From positions 1-64,000 of the forward strand of contig JAXDIG010000038.1 of assembly GCA_034664125.1 (NCBI GenBank): a DNA stretch of 64,000 nucleotides. Reading direction: 5' to 3'. The notes under the pieces are model-generated. The model did not search any database and was not told the origin of the DNA. It worked only from the letters and a program-made list of their open reading frames with translations. Below are positions 45,737-54,119 of the stretch, piece by piece. A program made the position numbers and the translations under genes. Each line of letters begins with the position of its first letter. Within the stretch, counting starts at the first letter, position 1. This DNA comes from JACVRW01 sp034664125. Lineage in GTDB: Bacteria; Actinomycetota; Thermoleophilia; Solirubrobacterales; Thermoleophilaceae.

Positions 45737-46459
45737 CTAGACGCCGGCGGCTCGGCGGGCCGAGGCGTGGGCGCCGTCCTCGAGCTCCTGGTCGGCGAGT
45801 GGCTCCAGCTCGGCTCCCAGCGCCAGCTCGATCAGGCGGTCGGCCAGCCAGATGTTCTTGGGGAGGAGGGGGCCGTGCAGGTACGTACCGATCACGTTGT
45901 CGCGGTGGACTCCCTCGAAGCCGTCGCGGTCGTTGTTCCCGTGGCCGGATAGCACGCGCCCGAGCGGCCGCTCTCCGGCGCCGAGGTAGGTGCGGCCGCC
46001 GTGGTTCTCGAATCCGGCGATCACCCGCGGGCCGGTGCCGAGGTCGGCCTCGATCGCGCAGTTGCCGATCAGGCGCGGGCCCGGCTCGCGCACCGTGTGC
46101 AGGTCCACGAGCCCCACGCCCGGGAGCTGCTCGCCGCCCAGCTCGTAGGAGTGGCCGAGCAGCTGATAGCCGCCGCACACGGCCAGCACGACGGCGCCTC
46201 GGCCGGCCGCCGCGTGCAGGGCCTCGCGCTTGGTGTCGGCCATGTCGTGCGCAACCGCGATCTGGTCGCGGTCCTGCCCGCCACCCATGTAGAACAGGTC
46301 GTGCGCGCCGGGGTCGAGCGGGTCGCCCAGGCTGGCGGCCGCGTGCTCGAAGCCCAGCCCGCGCCACTCGCAGCGGGCGCGCAGCACGGCGATGTTGCCG
46401 CGGTCGGCGTAGATGTTCATCAGCTCGGGGTAGAGCGAGCAGACCCTCAACGTCGGCAT
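45737..46459 (-). CDS. gatD: Lipid II isoglutaminyl synthase, glutaminase subunit GatD
   Basis: The 240-residue class I glutamine amidotransferase of the CobB/CobQ type has the nucleophile Cys in VLAVCGGYQLLG, the catalytic His in GTYLHGPLLP, and FYMGGGQDRDQ near the start. With MurT it amidates the D-glutamate of lipid II. It is last in a coupled minus-strand operon and overlaps the methyltransferase gene by 13 nt. Confidence 0.92.
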   Translation of the reverse strand: MPTLRVCSLYPELMNIYADRGNIAVLRARCEWRGLGFEHAAASLGDPLDPGAHDLFYMGGGQDRDQIAVAHDMADTKREALHAAAGRGAVVLAVCGGYQLLGHSYELGGEQLPGVGLVDLHTVREPGPRLIGNCAIEADLGTGPRVIAGFENHGGRTYLGAGERPLGRVLSGHGNNDRDGFEGVHRDNVIGTYLHGPLLPKNIWLADRLIELALGAELEPLADQELEDGAHASARRAAGV

Positions 46460-47169
46460 ATGGCCACCATGCTGCCGACGTGGTCGGGGGTCGGCGGGAT
46501 CTCGCGGCGCTCGACGAGCCGCAGCCCGTGCACGGCCGCCTCCCGCTCGAGCTGCTCGACCGTGAGCGAGTCCAGCACCTGGGTGTGGCGCTCCTCCTCG
46601 AGCGTGCCGGTGGGCGACACCCGCTGGCGCAACCGCTCGACGGCCACGCCGCCGGGCTCGGGCCGCACGTCCAGCGGGAGGCTGGAGTAGACCCAGCCGT
46701 CGCGTTCGCCGACGTCGGGCACCGGGGGCGCCGCGTCGCCGGGCGCGGCGCTCCCGTCGAGGTCGGCCAGCGCCGCGGCGAAGCGGCCGCCTGCGGCGAG
46801 GCTCGCGGCGGCGGCGCCGATGGTCGCCGAGCGGCCGGCCGGCCCCCCGAGGATCTGCAGGAGCTGCATCGGGGCGATCGCGAGTGCGAAGCGGGCGTCG
46901 AGCGCGAGCTCCCGCGCGTCGGCCGTCACGCAGTCCACCGCCAGGCCGCGCCCGCCGGCCCGTTCGGCCAGCGCGTCGAGCAGCTCCACGTCATGGTCCA
47001 CGGCCGTGACCTCGTGGCCACGGGCCGCCAGGTCGAGCGCCACTCGGCCCGTGCCCGCGCCCAGCTCGAGCACCGGCCCGCCGGCGCGCTCCGCGAGCTC
47101 GCGCCAGAGCGGCAGGTCGGCGGCGTAGGACCCGCATTCGACGTCGTGCCAGGCCACGGCGTCGCTCAC
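46447..47169 (-). CDS. SAM-dependent methyltransferase between murT and gatD
   Basis: The 240-residue protein has a class I Rossmann motif (GGPVLELGAGTGRVALDLAA), the acidic strand AVDHDVELLDAL, and ADARELALDARFALAIAPMQ. The family is broad and the substrate unknown. It starts at GTG 47169 overlapping the murT stop and overlaps gatD downstream, so it is translated with both amidation subunits. A link to peptidoglycan or its lipid precursor is inferred from this position only. Confidence 0.85.
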   Translation of the reverse strand: MSDAVAWHDVECGSYAADLPLWRELAERAGGPVLELGAGTGRVALDLAARGHEVTAVDHDVELLDALAERAGGRGLAVDCVTADARELALDARFALAIAPMQLLQILGGPAGRSATIGAAAASLAAGGRFAAALADLDGSAAPGDAAPPVPDVGERDGWVYSSLPLDVRPEPGGVAVERLRQRVSPTGTLEEERHTQVLDSLTVEQLEREAAVHGLRLVERREIPPTPDHVGSMVAICRR

Positions 47170-48521
47170 TCCGACCACCGCCTCGCCAGGCCGCGCCGCG
47201 CGAGCAGGTCGCGCAGCTCCAGCAGCGCGGTATAGGTCGGCAGCGCGTAGAGCCGCTCGCCGGCGGCGCTCTCCACTGCCGCGTCCAGCGAGCGCTCCAG
47301 GTCGCGGTCCACCACCAGCTCCGCATCGATTCCCGCGTACTTCAGGCGCAGCGCCATCTCCTCGGCGCGCGTGCCCGAGCAGGTGGCGCGGCGCACGCGG
47401 CCGGCGAGCACCTCGAAGTCGGCGTCCCAGATCCAGGAGACGTCGCGCCCGTCGGCAATGCGGTCGTTGAGGGCCAGCCACAGGTCCAGCCGGTCGTCCC
47501 CGAGCGTGAGCGTGCGCAGCACCTCGTTGGCGCCGGCAGGGTTCTTGACCAGCAGGATCGAAACCTGCCGGCCGCCGACCGGGATCGTCTCCACCCGGCC
47601 GAAGGCGCCGGCGAAGCCCTCGAGGGCCTCGCCGACGGTGGCGAGCGGCACGCCCAGCTCGAGCGCGGTCGCCGCCGCGGCGACGGCGTTGTAGACGTTG
47701 TAGAGGCCGGGCAGGGGGAGGCGCACGCTCAGGTCCCCCTGCGGCGTGCGCAGCTCCACCTGGGAGCCGGTCATCCCGTCGAGCGTCACGCGCGTGGCGG
47801 CGACCTGCGGCACCGGCCGCTCGCGGCCGCAGGACGGGCAGCGGTAGCGGCCCATGTGGCCGAGGTAGATCGCGTCGTACGTGTAGGCGTGGCCGCAGTT
47901 GCGGCAGTGCTTCGAGTCGGCGGCGTGCTGCATGCCCGGCAGCGCCTGCGCGTCGTCCTCCACGCCGAAGTAGGTCACGCCTTCGCGGCCGCGCCCGAGG
48001 TCCGCGACCAGCGGGTCGTCGGCGTTCAGGACGAAGCGGGCGCGGCCGTCCAGGCGCTGGACCAGCTCGGCCCAGCGGTCGGCCAGCAGCTCCAGCTCGC
48101 CGTAGCGATCGAGCTGGTCGCGGAACAGGTTGGAAAGCAGCAGCAGCCGCGGGTTGACCTGCTCGGCCACGCTCGGCAGCCACGCCTCGTCCACCTCGAA
48201 CAGGCCCAGCTGGCCGGAGCCGCGGCCCGCGTCGAGCAGTGCCGTGGCCACGCCCCAGGCCATGTTCGATCCGGCGCGGTTGTGCACGACCGGCCGCCCG
48301 GCCCGCTCGAGGCAGGCGGCGAGCATCGCCGAGGTGGTGGTCTTGCCGTTGGTGGCGGACACGAGCACAGACCCCTCGTCGAGGTCTTCCGCCATGCGCC
48401 CCAGCGCCGCGGGCGACAGCCGCAGCAGCAGGCGGCCGGGCGCCGTCGTGCCGCCCGTGCGCCCGAGGCGCCGGCTGGCGGCCCGGACGAGGCGGGCGAG
48501 TGGACGGGCGAGCCGGTACAT
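47166..48521 (-). CDS. murT: Lipid II isoglutaminyl synthase, MurT subunit
   Basis: The 451-residue Mur ligase-like protein has an ATP-binding motif SATNGKTTTSAMLAACLERA, EVDEAWLP, SNLFRDQLDRYGELE, and the MurT zinc ribbon with CRNCGHAY and CPSCGRE. The C-terminal DUF1727 part contains LLVKNPAGANEVLRTL. The ATG at 48521 overlaps the upstream stop by one base (TGATG). Confidence 0.94.
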   Translation of the reverse strand: MYRLARPLARLVRAASRRLGRTGGTTAPGRLLLRLSPAALGRMAEDLDEGSVLVSATNGKTTTSAMLAACLERAGRPVVHNRAGSNMAWGVATALLDAGRGSGQLGLFEVDEAWLPSVAEQVNPRLLLLSNLFRDQLDRYGELELLADRWAELVQRLDGRARFVLNADDPLVADLGRGREGVTYFGVEDDAQALPGMQHAADSKHCRNCGHAYTYDAIYLGHMGRYRCPSCGRERPVPQVAATRVTLDGMTGSQVELRTPQGDLSVRLPLPGLYNVYNAVAAAATALELGVPLATVGEALEGFAGAFGRVETIPVGGRQVSILLVKNPAGANEVLRTLTLGDDRLDLWLALNDRIADGRDVSWIWDADFEVLAGRVRRATCSGTRAEEMALRLKYAGIDAELVVDRDLERSLDAAVESAAGERLYALPTYTALLELRDLLARRGLARRWSE

Positions 48522-49396
48522 CAGTCCGGGACGATCACGCGCAGGCAACGGTGCTCCACGCGCATCGTGGCCGGAGTGGCGCCGATCGGGTCACCGTCGC
48601 CGTAGATCTCGAACGGCCGGTCCGAGTCCACCTCGATCACCGCGCCGCGCAGGAACTGGGCGTGCGGTGAGTCGACGTGGGCGGCCTTGAAGGTCTGGAA
48701 CACCCCGCGCAGGAAGGACAGCTTCGGGGCATCCTTCGAGATCAGCACGTCCAGCTTGCCGTCGTCCAGCTCGGCCTGGGGGAGGACGAACATCCCGCCG
48801 CCGTAGGCCTTGGAGTTGCCCGCCGCGACCGAGTAGCCGCTCAGGTCGTGGCGCTCGCCGTCGACGGTGACGGTGAACGCGGCCGGCTTCCACGCGGCCA
48901 GTGCGCGCAGGGCGGCGTAGAGGTAGACGGCGCTGCCCTTGATCAGCTTGGCCTCGTTGGCGATCCGGTTGCAGTCCGAGTCGAACCCGAAGCTCGCGAT
49001 GCCGAGGAACGGCGTGCCGTCCACGTTCGCCACGTCGATCAGCTTCTCCGGGCCCTGCACGGCCACCTCGGCCGCCGCGGCCGGGTCGGTTGGGATGCCG
49101 AGCACGCGCGCGAGGTCGTTGCCGCGCCCGCAGGGGATGATCGCGAGTGCGGAGCCGGTGTTCTTGAGCGCTCCGGCCAGCGGACGCAGCAGGCCGTCGC
49201 CGCTCAGCGCCGCGACGGTTTCGCCGTTCTGTGCGGCACGAGCCGCCTCCTCTGCGGCGTGCTCGCTGCTGCGGGTGGTCACGGTCCGGTGAGGGGCCTG
49301 CAGGCGGTCCAGCGCCTCGTGGACGGCCGGAAGCGCCTTCAGGGCCTTGCCCCCGGCCGAGGCCGGGTTCACCAGCAGCGCGAAGCGGCGGCTCAA
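48521..49396 (-). CDS. Diacylglycerol/lipid kinase family protein
   Basis: The 291-residue DAGK-catalytic protein has FALLVNPASAGGKALKALP, VAALSGDGLLRPLAGALKNT, IPCGRGNDLARVLGIPTD and ASFGFDSDCNRIAN. The nucleotide loop reads SGDG where family members usually have GGDG. The rest of the signature is intact. Likely substrates are diacylglycerol or other lipids. The TTG 49396 start overlaps the upstream stop. Sitting before murT, it may recycle undecaprenol or diacylglycerol, but this is inference. Confidence 0.86.
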   Translation of the reverse strand: MSRRFALLVNPASAGGKALKALPAVHEALDRLQAPHRTVTTRSSEHAAEEAARAAQNGETVAALSGDGLLRPLAGALKNTGSALAIIPCGRGNDLARVLGIPTDPAAAAEVAVQGPEKLIDVANVDGTPFLGIASFGFDSDCNRIANEAKLIKGSAVYLYAALRALAAWKPAAFTVTVDGERHDLSGYSVAAGNSKAYGGGMFVLPQAELDDGKLDVLISKDAPKLSFLRGVFQTFKAAHVDSPHAQFLRGAVIEVDSDRPFEIYGDGDPIGATPATMRVEHRCLRVIVPD

Positions 49397-50208
49397 CTGT
49401 CTGCCACTGCCGCCCGGGCGCGCTCCGCGGCGGCCGCGCCGCGGGCCTCGCCGCGCAGGTGCGCCTGCATGTCGACCTTCTGTATCCGCGCCTGCGCGAG
49501 CAGCTTGTCTCCGATCAGACGCTCCGCGTGGGGCTCGCCGAGGTAGTCCGGATCCAGGACCAGCAGCACGTCCTGCTGCACGGTGTGCCACTGCTCGTCG
49601 GTGACCCGCTCCGAGGAAACCAGCAGCTGCCCGGGCCGGTGCAGCCAGTGCAGCTCGAACAGGCCGAGCCGGTAGGCGAACAGGCGGTCGCCGTCGGAGA
49701 AGAGGAAGTTGAGGCCGCTGAACGGCGAGCGCTCGACGGTGATCCGGACCGCACGGCGCAGCGAGGCGATCGGGTCTGCCGCGTCGTAGATCGTCATGAG
49801 GAAGTTGAAGAAGGCCTCGGAGTCGGTGTCGCCACGCGGCGGGGTCACGCTGGGGTGCTCGAGCAGGCGGGGGTAGCGCAGGATCGTGCCGTTGTGGCCG
49901 AGCGAGTAGCTGCCGAGGCAGAACGGGTGGGTGTTCTCGGGCGCGAGCCCGCCCATGGTGGCGCGGCGCACGTGGACGTTGAAGATGCGGCCCTTCAGTT
50001 CGGTCGCCTCGGCGAAGCTCTCGTCGGCGAAGGCGGCCTCTGGGAAGCGGACGAGCCGGGGGTCCAGTCCGTTGGCGCGTTCGTAGACGGCCATTCCCCA
50101 CCCGGAGTCGTGCTCCTCGGATTGGCGGATCAGGGGATTCTCCGCCTCGATCAGCTCGTGCCGGATCGAGGCCGGCTCCGCCGCTACGCAGCCGAACACG
50201 CGGCACAT
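49393..50208 (-). CDS. Class II glutamine amidotransferase (YafJ/EgtC-like)
   Basis: The 271-residue Ntn-type glutaminase begins Met-Cys (CRVFGCVAAEPASIRHELIE), so Cys2 becomes the N-terminal nucleophile. It has SGWGMAVYE, HVRRATMGGLAPENTHPF, LGHNGTI and DTDSEAFF. No synthase domain is fused, as in YafJ/EgtC-type proteins. It is first in the murT-gatD operon and divergent from the gene at 50273. Confidence 0.9.
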   Translation of the reverse strand: MCRVFGCVAAEPASIRHELIEAENPLIRQSEEHDSGWGMAVYERANGLDPRLVRFPEAAFADESFAEATELKGRIFNVHVRRATMGGLAPENTHPFCLGSYSLGHNGTILRYPRLLEHPSVTPPRGDTDSEAFFNFLMTIYDAADPIASLRRAVRITVERSPFSGLNFLFSDGDRLFAYRLGLFELHWLHRPGQLLVSSERVTDEQWHTVQQDVLLVLDPDYLGEPHAERLIGDKLLAQARIQKVDMQAHLRGEARGAAAAERARAAVADS

Positions 50209-50272
50209 GATCCATCGAACCTTATCGGGCGAGACGGGGGCGAATCGGCGCCCGCCCGGGCTTCGTCGGAAC

Positions 50273-50776
50273 ATGGAGGTTGCGGTTCGAGAACCGAGGC
50301 GGATCTGGTGGGCGCGCCCGCGCAAGCTGTGCGCGCTGGAGCGGCCGGGGGGAGGGGGGCGCAACCACCGGGCCGACCGCCGCGCGGCGGAGGTCGAGTA
50401 CCTGCGCGGCCGCGGCGTGCGGATGGTGGTGTCGGTGATGCGCACGCGCCACAACCTGGCCGCCTACGAGGCCGCGGGGCTGGACTGGCACCACGTGCCG
50501 GTCCGCAAGCCCGAGGACGGTGCGCAGGCGCTGGAGGAGCTGCTGCCGCTGCTGCGTTACGAGCTCGAGTCGGCGGGGGCGGTGGCGCTGCACGGCGACA
50601 GCTACACGGACTTCGTGGCAGCCGTCTGCGCGGCCCACCTGCACGAGGTCCGCGGAGCCGACCCCGCGGAGGCGCTGGCCCGCGCCGCCGCGGCAGGGCT
50701 GACGGTCACGCCGGACGCGTGCGCGCTGCTGGGAGTGGAGGTGTGGGAGCTGGAGGCGCTTATGCGGATCGCGTGA
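50273..50776 (+). CDS. Dual-specificity-phosphatase-like protein lacking the catalytic loop
   Basis: The 167-residue protein follows the layout of small tyrosine/dual-specificity phosphatases: YLRGRGVRMVVSVMRTRHNL, AAYEAAGLDWHHVPVRKPED, then a helix and VALHGDSYTDFVAAVCAAHL. The expected HCxxGxxRT loop reads HGDSYTDF, so catalytic Cys and Arg are missing. It is probably non-enzymatic (binding or regulatory) or the family assignment is wrong. Its 3' end overlaps the convergent HAD gene by 17 nt. Confidence 0.65.
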   Translation: MEVAVREPRRIWWARPRKLCALERPGGGGRNHRADRRAAEVEYLRGRGVRMVVSVMRTRHNLAAYEAAGLDWHHVPVRKPEDGAQALEELLPLLRYELESAGAVALHGDSYTDFVAAVCAAHLHEVRGADPAEALARAAAAGLTVTPDACALLGVEVWELEALMRIA

Positions 50777-51560
50777 GCAATTTCGCCAGCGTCTCCGCCG
50801 TCGCCACCGGCTGCGGCTCGAAGCCGGTCAGCTCGGCGCGGTCGGTGGCGTCGCTGAACACCAGAGCCGCGTCCAGGCCGGCCGCTGCCGCCGCGGCGAG
50901 GTCAGAGCCGACCCGGTCCCCGACGACCAGCGTCGAGCCCTCTCCGAGCCTGTCCATGGCCGTCAGGAAGAGCTGGGGCTCGGGCTTGCCGACGATCTCG
51001 GCCTTGCGGCCGGAGCCGTACTCCACCGCGGCCAGGATCGAGCCCGTGCCGGGCCACAGGCCGTCCGGCTGCGGATAGGTGGGGTCGCGCGCGGTGGCGA
51101 GCAGGTCGGCTCCGCGCAGGACCGCCTGGATGGCGTTGCGCAGGTCGTCGTACACCAGGTCGGTGGTGCCGGCCACCACGACCACCTCCGCGCGCGAGGC
51201 GAGGTCCGTCGCGTTGAGCACCTTCAGGCCGGCGTCGCCGACGTGCTTGAACATCGGCGACGTGCCGATCACGAACGCGGTCCGCCCGGAGTGCGTCTCG
51301 GCCAGCACGTGCTGCATCGCCCCGCCGACCGTCACGACGTCGCGCAGCGAGGCCCGCAAGCCGATCTTCCACAGCTGCGCGACCAGGTCCTCGCCCGAGT
51401 CGAAGGCGTTGTTGGTCGCGAAGGCCACCTGCTTGCCCGCGGCGCGCAGCTCATCGAGCGCTTCGACAACCCCTGGCGTCGGCTCGCCGCCGACCCAGAC
51501 GCAGCCGTCCAGGTCGAGGATGAACTGGTCGTAGCGGGCGGCGAGGGGGGTCAACGGCAC
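50760..51560 (-). CDS. HAD-superfamily hydrolase, IIA subfamily (NagD-like)
   Basis: The 266-residue phosphatase has motif I FILDLDGCVWVGGEPTPGV, motif II AFATNNAF, a C2-type cap, Lys in EIVGKPEPQLF and motif IV VVGDRVGSDLAAAAAAGL. Related enzymes dephosphorylate sugar phosphates, phosphoglycolate or nucleotides. GTG start with TAGGCT 6 nt upstream. Confidence 0.9.
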   Translation of the reverse strand: MPLTPLAARYDQFILDLDGCVWVGGEPTPGVVEALDELRAAGKQVAFATNNAFDSGEDLVAQLWKIGLRASLRDVVTVGGAMQHVLAETHSGRTAFVIGTSPMFKHVGDAGLKVLNATDLASRAEVVVVAGTTDLVYDDLRNAIQAVLRGADLLATARDPTYPQPDGLWPGTGSILAAVEYGSGRKAEIVGKPEPQLFLTAMDRLGEGSTLVVGDRVGSDLAAAAAAGLDAALVFSDATDRAELTGFEPQPVATAETLAKLLTRSA

Positions 51561-51565
51561 CGCGC

Positions 51566-51572
51566 TAGCCTA
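51566..51572. promoter_or_regulatory. Symmetric bidirectional -10 element between the HAD and cyclophilin genes
   Basis: TAGCCTA reads TAGCCT on the plus strand (8 nt from the cyclophilin GTG 51580) and TAGGCT on the minus strand (6 nt from the HAD GTG 51560). The complete gap between the two start codons is 19 bp. Confidence 0.55.
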
Positions 51573-51579
51573 CGCGGCC

Positions 51580-52272
51580 GTGTTACGGCCCCTGGCACTC
51601 CTGCTCTGCGCGATGGCGCTCGTCCTGGCCGCGTGCGGTGGTGGCGACGACGCCGGCGGCGGCTCCGACAAGCCCAAGGACTCGCCGAAGGTCCAGCAGC
51701 AGGTGTCGGATGGATGCCGGAAGGTCGACCAGCCCGAGCCAAAGCCCGACGGGGGCGCGAAGCCCCCGTCGAAGGGGCTCGACCCGGATGCCGCCTACGA
51801 GGTCGTGCTCGAGACGAGCTGCGGCGACATCGGCATCCGGCTGGACCAGAGGACCTCGCCCAAGACCGCGGCCTCGTTCGTCGCGCTGGCCAAGTCGGGC
51901 TTCTTCGACGGCACGCTGTTTCACCGCATCGTGCCGGGCTTCGTGATCCAGGGCGGCGACCCGACCGGCAGCGGCACCGGCGGCCCGGGCTACTCGACAC
52001 GCGACGTGCCGCCGCGAGACACCACGTACACCAAGGGAACGGTCGCCATGGCCAAGAGCCAGACCGAGCCGGCGGGGACGGCCGGAAGCCAGTTCTACAT
52101 CGTGACCGTGGGGGAGGCCGGCCTGCCGCCCGAGTACGCGGTGCTCGGCCAGGTCGTGGAGGGCCTGGACGTGGTGGACGCGATCGGCGAGCTGGGCGAT
52201 CCGGCCAGCGGCGATCTGGGCACGCCGCTCCAGCCCGTGGTGGTGGAGCGGGCGACCGTGCGCAAGATCTGA
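51580..52272 (+). CDS. Lipoprotein peptidyl-prolyl cis-trans isomerase (cyclophilin)
   Basis: The 230-residue protein has a signal peptide and lipobox LAAC (Cys near 19), then a Gly/Asp/Lys-rich linker. Its cyclophilin domain contains GTLFHRIVPGFVIQGGDPTG, PAGTAGSQFYIV and YAVLGQVVEGLDVVDAI. It should fold secreted proteins at the outer membrane face. It is GTG-started and probably leaderless. Confidence 0.93.
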   Translation: MLRPLALLLCAMALVLAACGGGDDAGGGSDKPKDSPKVQQQVSDGCRKVDQPEPKPDGGAKPPSKGLDPDAAYEVVLETSCGDIGIRLDQRTSPKTAASFVALAKSGFFDGTLFHRIVPGFVIQGGDPTGSGTGGPGYSTRDVPPRDTTYTKGTVAMAKSQTEPAGTAGSQFYIVTVGEAGLPPEYAVLGQVVEGLDVVDAIGELGDPASGDLGTPLQPVVVERATVRKI

Positions 52273-52286
52273 CCCCGCGGCCACCA

Positions 52287-52315
52287 CGAGTAGCCCGGTC
52301 GGACCCGGGCACTCG
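52287..52315 (+). terminator. GC-rich hairpin between the cyclophilin and thioredoxin genes
   Basis: CGAGT-A-GCCCGG (52287-52298) pairs with CCGGGC-ACTCG (52305-52315), eleven pairs with one bulged A and a six-base loop. No T-tract follows. It sits just upstream of the TAGATT element of the thioredoxin gene, so it may insulate the two genes. Confidence 0.45.
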
Positions 52316-52319
52316 TCGC

Positions 52320-52325
52320 TAGATT
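52320..52325 (+). promoter_or_regulatory. Leaderless -10 element of the thioredoxin gene
   Basis: TAGATT ends 7 nt before the ATG at 52333, the spacing expected when transcription begins at the start codon. There is no Shine-Dalgarno sequence. Confidence 0.45.
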
Positions 52326-52332
52326 CGATCCC

Positions 52333-53070
52333 ATGGCAGAGCCGATTGAGGTAACCGACGCCGACTTCGATCAGCGGGTGCTGGAACGCTCCTCCGAGGT
52401 CCCGGTACTGGTGGACTTCTGGGCGGACTGGTGCCGCCCGTGTCACCTGCTAGCCCCCGTGATCGAGCAGGCCGTGGACGCCCACCCCGGCAAGGTCGAG
52501 CTGGCCAAGCTGGACACCGACAGCAACCCGGCCACAGCGGCGCGCTACGGGGTCCGCGGGCTGCCGACCGTGAAGGCCTTCCGCAACGGCGAGGTCGTCG
52601 ACGAGTTCACCGGCGCCCAGCCGCCGGCCATGGTCGAGCGCTTCGTGGACGGACTGGTGCCGTCCGAGGCGGACGAGCTGGTCGGCAGCGGCGACGAGGA
52701 GTCGTTGCGGCGCGCGCTGGAGGTCGACCCGGATCACGTCGTCGCGCGCGGCGAGCTGGCGCGCCTGCTGTTGCGCCGCGGCGAGGCGGAGGAGGCGCTC
52801 GAGCTGCTCGAGGGGGTGGCCGGCGACTTCGTGGCCGAGGGGCTGGCCGCGCGCGCGCGGCTCGCGGGCGACGAGGATCTGGCGCCCGCCTTCGAGGCCT
52901 GGGACCGCGGCGATCACGCAACCGCCCTGGAGCTGCTCCAGGCCGCGCTGGCCGACCCCGAGCGCCGCGACGACGTCCGCCGGGTGATGGTGGCGATCTT
53001 CACCGAGCTCGGCACCGACGACCCGCTCGCGCGGGAGTACCGCCGCCGGCTGTCAGCCGCCCTGAACTGA
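52333..53070 (+). CDS. Thioredoxin-TPR co-chaperone/oxidoreductase (CnoX/YbbN-like)
   Basis: The 245-residue protein has an N-terminal thioredoxin domain with the redox motif WCRPC in VDFWADWCRPCHLLAPVIEQ and cis-Pro RGLPTVKAF. It is followed by TPR-like helices (about 115-235) ending DPLAREYRRRLSAAL. CnoX-type proteins hold oxidised unfolded clients and pass them to chaperonins. The intact CxxC here would permit disulfide exchange. Confidence 0.88.
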   Translation: MAEPIEVTDADFDQRVLERSSEVPVLVDFWADWCRPCHLLAPVIEQAVDAHPGKVELAKLDTDSNPATAARYGVRGLPTVKAFRNGEVVDEFTGAQPPAMVERFVDGLVPSEADELVGSGDEESLRRALEVDPDHVVARGELARLLLRRGEAEEALELLEGVAGDFVAEGLAARARLAGDEDLAPAFEAWDRGDHATALELLQAALADPERRDDVRRVMVAIFTELGTDDPLAREYRRRLSAALN

Positions 53071-53123
53071 TGGCACCCGGGGGCTCGCGCCCCCCGGACC
53101 CCCGTGAGGATTGGCTTCGCCCC
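53069..53123. repeat. Dispersed GC-hairpin repeat, copy C
   Basis: It starts inside the thioredoxin stop codon (GATGGCACCCGGGGGC), forms the G-run/CGCG/C-run stem, then ACCCCCGTGAGGATTGGC. It matches copy A at 45 of 54 aligned columns. It is located between convergent genes, like copy B. Confidence 0.7.
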
Positions 53124-53169
53124 CCCAATTCGGGCGGACGGCCAGCCAGGCCGCTTAGGGCGCCGGGCG

Positions 53170-53778
53170 TTAGGGCCCGGCCGCTCGGGCCGCCCGCGCC
53201 CGGGCCTGGCGGCGTCTGCCGAGCAGCACGAGCACCCCGATCACGATCACGACGGCCAGGAAGCCGAAGAAGATTCCCGGGCCGGTGCCCACGCCGCCGA
53301 ACGGCAGCGCGATCAGCTGCACCAGGCCGAAGCCGATCGCCAACAGCACGATCACCAGGAGGACCAGGAGCAGGATGCCGCGGATGCGGGCCACGATGCC
53401 GGCGTTCGCCGGCGGGATCAGCAGCCCCATCATCCGGAGCATGAACAGCTGACGGCCGGAGGGCGCCTGCTGGCCGAGCTTCTCCATCGCCGCCTTGAGG
53501 TCGTCCGGGCGGCGCTCGGCGAGGGCCATCGAGGCCTTCATCATCTGCCGCAGCGCCGGGCGCTCCTGGGGATGGCAGCCGGCCAGGGCCTCGTTGAAGT
53601 ACTTGCGCGCCGAGTCCACGTCATAGCGCTCCGCCGCGCGGGCGCCGAGGATCGCCTTGGCGGCGACGCGGTGCTTCGACTCGCTCTGCAGCTGCTCGTC
53701 GGAGCGGCTCTCGAGCTGCGGGATCGCAGCCAGCGCCCCGACCTGCATCTGCATCTTGACCTGCTTCTGCTTGGCCAC
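53170..53778 (-). CDS. Conserved-looking membrane protein of unknown function
   Basis: The 202-residue protein starts with MAKQKQVKMQMQVGALAAIP, has a helical soluble half (about 25-110) with a TPR-like element KYFNEALAGCHPQERPALRQ, then two hydrophobic segments (about 131-150 and 167-188) and an Arg/Ala-rich end. I recognise no family. Coding bias and absence of other explanations support it as a gene. Confidence 0.7.
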   Translation of the reverse strand: MAKQKQVKMQMQVGALAAIPQLESRSDEQLQSESKHRVAAKAILGARAAERYDVDSARKYFNEALAGCHPQERPALRQMMKASMALAERRPDDLKAAMEKLGQQAPSGRQLFMLRMMGLLIPPANAGIVARIRGILLLVLLVIVLLAIGFGLVQLIALPFGGVGTGPGIFFGFLAVVIVIGVLVLLGRRRQARARAARAAGP

Positions 53779-53876
53779 GTTCCGAGCAGTCTCGCAGACG
53801 GCGCGAGCTCAGATCGGCCCCCATCGGGCCCTGCCGCCGGTTTGCGCGCACGGGAAACATGGGTACAGGCGGCGTC

Positions 53877-54119
53877 ATGACGATCGCGATCATCGTTGGC
53901 ATATGCATCCTCCTGTTGATCCTCGGCTTCGTCGCACCAAGGCTGTCGAGGGGCCCGCAGCGTGGGGTGGACCGCACGCTCGGCGCCGGGCAGCGCGCGG
54001 GGGGCAAGGCGCCGGGGATTCTCGGACGCCTGTTCTCGAAGTCGTTCGGCACGTCGCGGCGCGCCACCAACAAGAGCGCGTCGGCGGGCCGGCGCGGTCG
54101 CGGCAAGCTGCCGCTCTAG
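53877..54119 (+). CDS. Small single-pass membrane protein
   Basis: The 80-residue protein has one N-terminal transmembrane helix (TIAIIVGICILLLILGFVA) followed by a short basic Gly/Arg-rich cytoplasmic tail. ATG 53877 is preceded by AGGCGG; ATG 53859 would add six residues. No function can be assigned. It is divergent from the 53170-53778 gene. Confidence 0.6.
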   Translation: MTIAIIVGICILLLILGFVAPRLSRGPQRGVDRTLGAGQRAGGKAPGILGRLFSKSFGTSRRATNKSASAGRRGRGKLPL

